Source of the DNA: Thiopontia sp964551545
Lineage (GTDB): Bacteria; Pseudomonadota; Gammaproteobacteria; GCF-002020875
DNA: 64,000 bases
Assembly: GCA_964551545.1 (NCBI GenBank)
Contig: CAZKCT010000003.1
Span: 13,723 to 77,722 of the forward strand
Direction: 5' to 3'
In this document: positions 54,276 through 62,200 of the stretch, one piece after another
Layout: every line of letters begins with the position of its first letter
Numbering within the stretch: the first letter of the stretch is position 1
Translations under genes and position numbers: made by a program
The notes under the pieces: model-generated
What the model was told of the DNA's origin: nothing
Databases searched by the model: none
The model's input: the letters and a program-made list of their open reading frames with translations, nothing else

Positions 54276-55616
54276 TTGCCGACTGGATTGAGCGCACAAC
54301 GCCAAATCTTTACGGTCTCCCGGCTCAATCGGGAGGCCCGTTTTCTACTGGAAAAGAGTCTCTCCACCTGTTGGGTAGAGGGCGAGATCTCTAACCTCTC
54401 CCGCCCCACCTCGGGCCACCTCTACTTCACCCTCAAGGATCAGCAGGCGCAGATTCGCTGCGCGCTCTTTCGCAATCGCCGTAACCTGCTCCGCTTCCAA
54501 CCCGAGAATGGCGCACAGGTACAGATTCGTGGAACCGTCAGCCTCTATGAGGCGCGGGGGGACTATCAGCTCATCGCCGAGCACATGGAGCCTGCGGGTG
54601 AAGGGGCGCTGCAACAGGCCTTTGAACAGCTGAAGAAAAAGCTGCAGCTAGAGGGGCTGTTTGATCCTCAACACAAACAGCCTGTCCCCTCCTTTCCCAA
54701 GCGGGTCGGCATCATCTCCTCCCCCTCTGGCGCAGCAATCCATGACATCCTGACCGTACTGAAGCGCCGCTTTCCTTCACTTCCCGTGATTCTCTACCCC
54801 ACTGCCGTACAAGGCAGTGAGGCTGTGGAGGGCATCATTGGCGCCATCAAGACAGCACAACAGCGAAGCGAATGTGACCTGCTGGTTCTTGCCCGTGGCG
54901 GTGGTTCAATCGAGGACCTCTGGAGTTTCAACGAAGAGGCAGTTGCTCGCGCTATTTATGACTGTGAGATCCCAACAATCTCTGCCGTTGGCCACGAGAC
55001 CGATTTCACTATTGCCGACTTTGCCGCCGACCAACGAGCACCCACCCCCTCGGCTGCCGCCGAATCCATCTCACCGGATCAAGAAGTACAAGCGGCACAA
55101 CTCCAGCAGCTGGGACAACGCCTCCAACGCACACTGCAGCGTGAAATACAAGCCAGACAGATCGTGCTCAAGGGGTTAGAGAGACGGCTTCGCCATCCCC
55201 GAGAGAAAATTCACCAATTCTCCCAGCGCCTCGATGAACAGCAGATTCGACTACAGCGAGCCATTCAGATGCGGCAGCAACGAGAACAGCAGCGGCTCAG
55301 AACCGCACAACACACCCTGCTGCGCCATGCCCCGGAGAGGAAAATTCAGCGCCTGCAAAAACAGCTACAGGCGCATGGCACACAACTTACCCATGCCATG
55401 CGTCACCAGCTTCAGCATCATGGTGATCGCCTGGCTGGATTAGGTCATACGCTTGATGCACTCAGCCCGCTCTCCACCCTTAGTCGTGGTTACAGCATTA
55501 CCGCCACAGCATCCGGCATTGTTCGGCAAGCCAACCAACTCAATCCGGGCGATCAGATCAAGACGCGGCTTCACAGCGGAAATGTGTTAAGCAAAGTGAT
55601 CAAAACAGAGTGCTGA
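54276..55616 (+). CDS. xseA: exodeoxyribonuclease VII large subunit
   Basis: Catalytic subunit of the single-strand exonuclease ExoVII, used in mismatch repair. The 446-residue protein has the N-terminal OB-fold (LSTCWVEGEISNLSRPTSGHLYFTL) and the catalytic domain with RVGIISSPSGAAIHDIL, LLVLARGGGSIEDLWSFNEE and SAVGHETDFTIADFAADQRAPTPSAAAE, then a long coiled coil and the end LSRGYSI. The start is non-ATG: TTG at 54276 directly after the previous stop, or TTG at 54288. The small subunit XseB is not in the window. Confidence 0.95.
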   Translation: MPTGLSAQRQIFTVSRLNREARFLLEKSLSTCWVEGEISNLSRPTSGHLYFTLKDQQAQIRCALFRNRRNLLRFQPENGAQVQIRGTVSLYEARGDYQLIAEHMEPAGEGALQQAFEQLKKKLQLEGLFDPQHKQPVPSFPKRVGIISSPSGAAIHDILTVLKRRFPSLPVILYPTAVQGSEAVEGIIGAIKTAQQRSECDLLVLARGGGSIEDLWSFNEEAVARAIYDCEIPTISAVGHETDFTIADFAADQRAPTPSAAAESISPDQEVQAAQLQQLGQRLQRTLQREIQARQIVLKGLERRLRHPREKIHQFSQRLDEQQIRLQRAIQMRQQREQQRLRTAQHTLLRHAPERKIQRLQKQLQAHGTQLTHAMRHQLQHHGDRLAGLGHTLDALSPLSTLSRGYSITATASGIVRQANQLNPGDQIKTRLHSGNVLSKVIKTEC

Positions 55617-55682
55617 GTAACAGCTCTGCTGCCCCAGAATTTACCAATGTGGCACCTGCAGGAGAACGCCCCACCACCTGTT

Positions 55683-56057
55683 TCATGCTTTTTTGAAGTA
55701 AGTTACATCCGATAACCCTTCAAAGTGGTTGTCAGAGGTAATCAGAGCAGATTGGTGAAAACGTGCTGTCGCATAAATAATCGCATCTGCAAACGAAAGT
55801 CTGTTTTCTATGGAGAGATCTGCCGCAAGAAGTGCAATAGAGGTAGATAGTGGCACGACTGTAGTCTGTTCAGTCAATGCAATGGATTGCAGTGCAGCCT
55901 CTGTTCCGCAGTTTCTGGAAACCCATTTGTAGAGTTCAAACTGTATGGAAGTTGGGGTAATGAGCTGATCAACCGCATCAAAATAAGGAGCATACTGATC
56001 ACTGAGCGCACCATCAGTGAGCCACTCAATCCAGCCACAGGTATCGATAAGGTTCAA
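55683..56057 (-). CDS. vapC: PIN-domain toxin VapC
   Basis: RNase toxin of a type II toxin-antitoxin pair. The 124-residue PIN protein keeps the acidic site: Asp5 (LIDTCGWIEW), Glu41 (FELYKW), Asp91 (FADAIIYATA) and Asp109 (SDNHF). The end FEGLSDVTYF is typical. It is preceded by its antitoxin with a 4-base overlap (ATGA). The unit sits between xseA and the ArsR gene and may be acquired. Confidence 0.9.
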   Translation of the reverse strand: MNLIDTCGWIEWLTDGALSDQYAPYFDAVDQLITPTSIQFELYKWVSRNCGTEAALQSIALTEQTTVVPLSTSIALLAADLSIENRLSFADAIIYATARFHQSALITSDNHFEGLSDVTYFKKA

Positions 56058-56278
56058 ACTATTGTTCTCTCCTCACGATCACGATATTCGGAAGAATCAC
56101 TGTAGCTGGCAGTAGAGAGTGACCCACGTGCCTTTTGAAGACTCTGTGTAGGGATCATCTCGATAATGTGCCCCCGCTCAACAAGCGTAAACTGCTGACC
56201 AGCCTGAAGATGAAGATTCTCCCGAATCGCCTTGGGGATCGAGAGCTGGAATTTACTCGATAGTTTTGCCTGCATCAT
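56054..56278 (-). CDS. vapB: AbrB/MazE-type antitoxin VapB
   Basis: DNA-binding antitoxin partner of the downstream VapC. The 74-residue protein has the SpoVT/AbrB swapped-hairpin pattern AKLSSKFQLSIPKAIRENLHLQAGQQFTLVERG at residues 4-36 and a charged, likely toxin-binding C-terminus (SEYRDREERTIV). Two adjacent ATGs could start it. Autoregulation of the pair is normal for the family. Confidence 0.88.
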   Translation of the reverse strand: MMQAKLSSKFQLSIPKAIRENLHLQAGQQFTLVERGHIIEMIPTQSLQKARGSLSTASYSDSSEYRDREERTIV

Positions 56279-56434
56279 CTTGTTTTACCTTTTTTTGATC
56301 GATGCGATTATTGTAAATCGGACCACGTTCAAGATCAATCACCATGAAGATGGGGTCAGGCTTCGCTTATTGTGTTATTTGTTACAACGGCGGGGCCAAC
56401 GCTGAATCGTTCAGGCGGTCAACCAAACCACCTC
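56279..56434. other. non-coding stretch, possible element fragment
   Basis: The 156 bases between vapB and the ArsR gene hold no gene I can support. Bases near 56345-56372 (ATGAAGATGGGGTCAGG, then CTTCGCTTATTG) recall the segments that sit beside REP-associated transposases, though no transposase is present. They may be a leftover. The vapB promoter must lie in the part next to vapB. Confidence 0.2.
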
Positions 56435-56755
56435 TTAAAGCTGATACATTGACCGAAGCCGATCAAGAACCAATAGCAGCCTTGGGTCTTCGATCGAGCA
56501 GTAGGACTTGTTGTGATCCTGACGGACAGAGATCACCCCAAGAAACTTCAAGGTTCTGAGATGCTGGGAGACATTGCTTTGAGTCGTACCAACTGCGCCT
56601 GTGATCTCTGTCACAGTCAGCTCCCCTTTTCCAATGAGCAAAAGTGTTTTTAGACGGATGGGGTGACTCAGTGCCTGCATTGAGGCTGCCATCTGTTGAA
56701 GCTCATCAGCTGTTTTGGGAAGATCCCCTATATTTAATGAACTTGTGCTGATCAC
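56435..56755 (-). CDS. ArsR-type winged-helix transcriptional regulator
   Basis: A 106-residue ArsR/SmtB-family repressor. The wHTH is clear: MQALSHPIRLKTLLLIGKGELTVTEITGAVGTTQSNVSQHLRTLKFLGVISVRQD at about residues 27-80, followed by SYCSIEDPRLLLVLDRL. The metal-box cysteines (ELCVCDL) of metal sensors are replaced by ELTVTEI, so the signal is probably not a metal at that site. It is the last gene after the receiver-GGDEF-EAL gene, whose stop it overlaps by four bases. Confidence 0.88.
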   Translation of the reverse strand: MISTSSLNIGDLPKTADELQQMAASMQALSHPIRLKTLLLIGKGELTVTEITGAVGTTQSNVSQHLRTLKFLGVISVRQDHNKSYCSIEDPRLLLVLDRLRSMYQL

Positions 56756-58470
56756 AGCCGAGCTGGCTCTGAGGAAAATTGAACAAACTCATCTGCAGCG
56801 AGTGGCGCTGCGTAGAAGTAGCCCTGAATCCAATCTACCGACAACCCACTCAAGAGATCTCGTTGAGAGGCATGCTCAACTCCCTCAACAACCACCTCAA
56901 GATCCAGCATTTGGGCAATACTGATCATCCCCTTCACAAGGGCATGTGATGTCTGATCCTCCTCCATATCGATCACGAATGAACGATCAATCTTGAGAAT
57001 ATCGATAGGGAAGTAACGAAGATAACTAAGGGATGAATACCCCGTTCCAAAGTCATCCAGTGCAATCTTTACACCCAACCGTTTCAGCTGTTCAAGGATT
57101 TTTCTCCCCTGCTCAATCCGCTCCATCAACTCTGTTTCAGTGATTTCGATACAGACCTGCTCAGCAGGAACACCATACTGCTCAAGCTGCTGCCCAATGT
57201 AACCAACAACCTCCGGATTAGTGAGATCTTGAGATGAGAGATTGATTGAGTAATGGTCGAGCCCGACACCCTGTGCTCGCCACTGACTGATCTGTTCAAT
57301 TGCTTGTCGAATCACCCATCGGCTGATTTCAGAGATCCATCCCTCACGTTCTGCCACCTCAACAAACTGTCCCGGCGAAACCTTTCCAAGCTGTGGGGAG
57401 TTCCATCGCAGCAACACCTCTGCTGCGGTAACCCGTTCTTTGTCGAGCTGAACTTGTGGTTGCCAGACCAGATCAAACTCGCTGCATCCATGGTCAAAAA
57501 TGGCACGATGGAGCAGCACCTTCAAAGAGTCAGTCTTACCATCACTGTGGCCATGCCCACAGTTGTCATAGGATTGCTGTACCAACAAAGCTCCATCGGT
57601 AGACTCCCCATATACCGTAGCAACGCCCAATTCAAACTTGATCTCTTGCTGGCTCAGTCGCTGCCGCACACGAGAGAGAATGATCTCAACCTCTTCATTA
57701 TTTGGACTCAGGTCAGACATCAGGATCACAAATGATCGATTGCCGCGTCTTGAGACACTACCACCACGGCTCACTCCGGCCAGAAGGCGCGCCATCTCAC
57801 GCAGCCACTCTTTTCTTTTCTGGTCGCTGAACTTTACATGCAGATCAAACTGAACCCAGATCACGCCAGAGCCGGTCCTGGTACGCTGACCATGAAGCAT
57901 CGACTGCTGCAACCGGTCAAGAAAGATCATCTCCGACGGCAATCCTGTCAGTGGGTCTGAGGTACTGAGGTGCTCAAGTTGTCGCTCAATCCTGCTTCGC
58001 TCTTCGACCTCTCTCTGCAGTTGTGCCGTTCTCTCTCTGACCTTCTCCTCAAGGTCATCATTGGCCTGTTGTAGCCCTTGGTGCAATCGATGAAGTTGCA
58101 CCATGTTATTCACACGCGCAATCACCTCAGCAGAATCAAACGGCTTTGAGAGAAAATCCCAGGCCCCACCCGAGAGTGCCTGATGGCGAACGGCAACATC
58201 CTCATCAGCCGTCAACATCATTACAGGCATTTTCTCAATTTCAGAATGCCTCCCAATCCATGACAACAGCTCCAGCCCACTCATCCCCGGCATTTTCAGA
58301 TCAAGCAGCAGCAAATCAAAACGCTTCTGTCTCAGTAGCTCAACCGCCTGCAGTGGATCCTCGCAAGCGGTAATATCAGAGTACCCCTCTTTTGACAGGA
58401 TCTTCCTGATAAACAGCAAGATTACCGGATCATCATCGACCAGCAGAATACGAGGGTCTGCAGACATCAC
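56752..58470 (-). CDS. response regulator with degenerate GGDEF and EAL domain
   Basis: A 572-residue protein: receiver (1-120, phospho-Asp57 in LLLLDLKMPG), coiled coil (133-165), GGDEF-type domain (170-300) and EAL domain (315-560). The GGDEF signature is replaced by RRGNRSF (241-247), so diguanylate cyclase activity is not expected. EAL residues are kept: Glu351 (EVLLRW, Val for Ala), Asn410, Glu445 (EITETELM), Asp472-Asp473 (LDDFGTGYSS), Lys493, Glu529 and Gln549. It should break down cyclic di-GMP under control of the receiver. It overlaps its neighbours on both sides (ATGA), in the hybrid kinase operon. Confidence 0.93.
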   Translation of the reverse strand: MMSADPRILLVDDDPVILLFIRKILSKEGYSDITACEDPLQAVELLRQKRFDLLLLDLKMPGMSGLELLSWIGRHSEIEKMPVMMLTADEDVAVRHQALSGGAWDFLSKPFDSAEVIARVNNMVQLHRLHQGLQQANDDLEEKVRERTAQLQREVEERSRIERQLEHLSTSDPLTGLPSEMIFLDRLQQSMLHGQRTRTGSGVIWVQFDLHVKFSDQKRKEWLREMARLLAGVSRGGSVSRRGNRSFVILMSDLSPNNEEVEIILSRVRQRLSQQEIKFELGVATVYGESTDGALLVQQSYDNCGHGHSDGKTDSLKVLLHRAIFDHGCSEFDLVWQPQVQLDKERVTAAEVLLRWNSPQLGKVSPGQFVEVAEREGWISEISRWVIRQAIEQISQWRAQGVGLDHYSINLSSQDLTNPEVVGYIGQQLEQYGVPAEQVCIEITETELMERIEQGRKILEQLKRLGVKIALDDFGTGYSSLSYLRYFPIDILKIDRSFVIDMEEDQTSHALVKGMISIAQMLDLEVVVEGVEHASQRDLLSGLSVDWIQGYFYAAPLAADEFVQFSSEPARL

Positions 58471-58844
58471 CGCTTCCTCCGCTCTTTCAGAAAGTTCTGA
58501 ATGACCTCATGGACTCTCTTCTGCGTCATCGGCTTGACAATAAAACCGTTGATACCCAAGTCGATGGCCTCTGTCACGGTTTCAATCAATGAGTTTGCAC
58601 TGATCATGCAGATAAATGCAGAGGGATTGATTTCACGAATCTGGCGGAGCGCCTCAATCCCGTTACACTTTGGCATATCAATATCCAGGAAGGTAATGTC
58701 TGGCTTGGTACGCTGGTAGTGTTCAACGGCCTCCAGACCATCATTCGCGCGCGCAACCACTTCGCACCCTTCCTCATCAAGAAAATTACCCAACAATGAA
58801 TGCATAACGTGCTCATCATCGGCTGTCAGTATTCTTGGCTTCAT
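58467..58844 (-). CDS. single-receiver response regulator
   Basis: A 125-residue CheY-like protein with no output domain. MKPRILTADDEHVMHSLL holds the acidic pair at residues 9-10, phospho-Asp53 is in ITFLDIDMPKCNGIEALR, the Ser switch residue is in ICMISANS and the conserved Lys in GFIVKPMTQ. It lies 10 bases after the other receiver gene and overlaps the receiver-GGDEF-EAL gene by four bases. Likely a phosphotransfer intermediate or protein-binding regulator. Confidence 0.92.
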   Translation of the reverse strand: MKPRILTADDEHVMHSLLGNFLDEEGCEVVARANDGLEAVEHYQRTKPDITFLDIDMPKCNGIEALRQIREINPSAFICMISANSLIETVTEAIDLGINGFIVKPMTQKRVHEVIQNFLKERRKR

Positions 58845-58854
58845 GCCACTCCCC

Positions 58855-59232
58855 CTATTGACCCTTCAATTTTGATAATTTGGTACAACCACTCAGCGCC
58901 TTGAGCAATCGGTTCTCCTCAATCGGCTTGACGAGATAGTGGTTTGCCCCCAGGCGGATAATTTGCTCAACCGCATCAACATCCACATGGCCGGTGATGA
59001 TCACAATATAGAGTTCGGGATGGCTCTGTCTCAGCTGCTCCAGCACCTGCAGACCATCAATATCGGGCATCTGGATATCCAGAAACAGGACATCAGGCTC
59101 TAGCTCCGAGACCAATTGAATCCCTTCACTGCCACCACTGGCTACTCGTACCTGCTCAACACCCTGCTTCAACAACAGTCGGCTCAGCAACTGTTGTAAC
59201 ATTGGGTCATCATCAATAATCAATGCCTGCAT
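58855..59232 (-). CDS. single-receiver response regulator
   Basis: A 125-residue receiver-only protein. MQALIIDDDPMLQQLLSRLL holds the acidic pair, phospho-Asp52 is in DVLFLDIQMPDIDGLQVL, the Thr is in VIITGHVDVD and the Lys in NHYLVKPIEENRL. The ATG at 59232 is chosen because the frame further upstream overlaps the kinase stop. It follows the hybrid kinase by four bases and is the first candidate partner for the kinase HPt domain. Confidence 0.92.
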   Translation of the reverse strand: MQALIIDDDPMLQQLLSRLLLKQGVEQVRVASGGSEGIQLVSELEPDVLFLDIQMPDIDGLQVLEQLRQSHPELYIVIITGHVDVDAVEQIIRLGANHYLVKPIEENRLLKALSGCTKLSKLKGQ

Positions 59233-59236
59233 GCTC

Positions 59237-62200
59237 TTAATTTCCTTGAGTAGAATTAATCTCTTCCAATAGTTGCCCAACTATTTTCTCAGCCTGCTGA
59301 TACTGTTTGTTACGGATATTCTCTTCAGCTTGTTTGCCAAGTGTGGTGATAGCAGGGAAGCCAAACGATGTGCCGCTCCCCTTCATGCGATGCACTAGTG
59401 ATTGCACTTCATCCCACTGCTTCCCCTCCACTGCACTAGTTAATTCGCCTGCCATCTCCCCAAGTCGGTCTACGAATACCTGGCGCAGCTCGTCATCAAC
59501 CATTGGATCTTCTGACCCAGAGAGACTCGTCCCACCCTGACTGTTCTCCTCATCAGGCTCCAGATAGCGGACCAGCACTGAGACCAGCCTCTCCCGATTG
59601 ATTGGTTTAGAGAGGAAGTCATTCACGCCCGCCTCATTGAATTGATCTCGATGGTGTTGCATGACATTGGCAGTCAGAGCAACAATCGGCGTTGAGCAGC
59701 CAATGGCACGTAACATCTGCGTCGCCTCAATACCATCTCGTTCCGGCATCTGCATATCCATCAGGATCAGGTCATAATCCTCTTCCAGCGCCTTGCTCAC
59801 CGCCTCATTTCCATCAGCCGCAATCTTGACTGAGGCCCCTGTTGACTCCACAAGCCTGCGTTCAAGCTGCTGAAGCTCAGGGGTATCCTCAGCAATCAAG
59901 ACATTGCCTTGTAGCGCCCGAGGAAGACCTTTAGCACTCAAGCGATCTTCATTCGAGGTACCAGCCAACTGATCAGAGACTCCCAACGGCAACAGCACCT
60001 CAAACCGTGATCCTTCACCTTCGCTGCTCTCAACATGGATCTCACCTCCCATCAGGTTAACCAAACGCCTGGAGATATGGAGCCCCAATCCAGTACCACC
60101 AAAGCGGCGAGAGATGGTTCCATCTGCCTGTTCAAACGGCTGGAAAAGGCGCTCAATCACTTCAGCAGACATGCCAATCCCGCTATCCTCAACGATAAAG
60201 GCGCACTCCATTTTTCCGTCTTTCTCAATCTGCCCAGCACGCAGTGTTAGAGAGACTTCTCCCTGCTTGGTAAATTTGATTGCGTTACCAAGCAGGTTAA
60301 TCAACACTTGTGAAAGCCTTCTGCCATCGCCAATCATCAGATGACTACAGTCTGACTCCTCGCGGTTGACCACCAATTGAAGCCCTGAAAGTTCAGCACG
60401 CTGACGGAACATCTGCTCCACCTCAAAAATGATCTCGGCCAAATCAAACGGCGCATGACCCACTTCCAACTTGCCTGCCTCGATTTTTGAGAGGTCGAGA
60501 ATGTCGTTGACCAGTGCCAGCAATGTTTTACCAGACAACGAGATCGTATTGAGCAGCTGCTTCTGATCGCTATCCAGGCTGGACTCCAGCAGAATCTCAC
60601 CGTAACCAATCATGCTACTGAGTGGTGTTCGCAGCTCGTGGCTCATGGTGGCGAGGAAATCCCCTTTTGCACGGCTCGCCTGTTCTGCCTCTTCAACGGC
60701 GTCACTCAGCTGCTCTTGTGCATGACGTCGCTCTGCCGAGACCAGCACAATGGGGACAATATTGCTGACATAAGAGAGGAATGTAGACTCCTCTTCACGC
60801 CAGTGGCGGAGCTCTTGCTGTACCTCAACAGAGATCGCGCCCATCAAAGCACCCTGGTGATAGAGTGGCGCAACCATCATCGAACGAATGCCATACTGGT
60901 TGCAGTAACTCCCCTCGTTGCTACAGCATGAGAAGTCGCTCACATCATCAACACGCGCAACCTGGCGACTCTGCATCTTGTCCCAGAGGTGAGGATGCTC
61001 TGCAGGATAGAACGTGCTCCCCTCTTCATGCGTCTGCGTTAACACGCTATAGCTATCCTGCAGCACCATACTCTGGTCATCATGAATATAGTGCCAGAGT
61101 GAGACACGGTCAGCCCGCAAGGCCTCTGCGCTCGACTGGGTAATCTCACGGTATCCCTGCACCTGATCACCAGAGTAGAGCGGATCACTGGTTGAGAGTG
61201 CCATCAACACCATCTGATAGATCTTCTGGTTCTCCAACAGCTGCTCCATGCGCTGCTCTTCCCGGATCCGGTCAGTAATATCCGAGCGGATCATGATGTA
61301 ACGATCCATCTCTCCATTTTGATCCAGGATTGGCACCACGGTTGCACTGGTCCAGACAATATTCCCCTGTTTGGTGCGATCCTGAATCTCTCCTTTCCAG
61401 ATACCACCACGCTGTATGGTCTGATAGAGATCCTGAAAGAGAGCCGCATCATGCATTCCAGAGCTGAGGATGCTGTGGCGCTGACCAACCACCTCTTCCC
61501 GGCTGTATCCGGTCATCTCAAGGAAGGCATCATTAACCTCAACAATCTTTCCCCGATCCTCTTCCGCCCCTGTCACCCCGCTCGCAATACTGACCACCGC
61601 ATGGGCATCCATGGCAGACTTCTGCGCCAGCAACAGCGATGAGGTTTCACTGATCTGGTCATACCCCTTCTTGAGGTCAGTCACCATGTGGGTCACGGCC
61701 TGCTCTGCACGAAGCAGCTGGCTGGATGTATACCAGTCATGGGCCAGATAACGGGTTATCTGCAACAGCTCATCATGGTTATAAGGTTTATGGAAGAAGA
61801 TATACCCACTCTTCCCGAGCACACACTGAATCTCCTCAAGCTCATTCGGCTGCCATGCGCTGATCACGACAATCCGAATCTCCTTGTCGACTGCACGAAC
61901 GGCCTCGGCGGTCTCCAGCCCACTCCAGCCACCCGGCATCACCATATCGAGATAGAGCACCTGGAAGGGGTTGCCGTCATCAAGTGCCTTCTGGATCAGT
62001 TCAACCCCATGCGCACCAGAGTGGGTCGTGACCAGTTCAAACTCGGCACCGGTCTGCCGGGGTGGCTGCTGTGCCTCACCCCTGGATATCAGGTTTTCCA
62101 GATCCAGCAGTGCATCACTGTCACCAGAGGAGGATTCTAAAAAAGAGCGATATCCATCCAGCACTTTCAGATCATCATCGACCGCGAGGATCCGGATCTG

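Noticed and set aside
56380..56434. Integron attC-like site (GGCGGGGCCAACGC region)
   Set aside because: Lacks the paired core sites and symmetric arms needed for attC; no integrase in the window.
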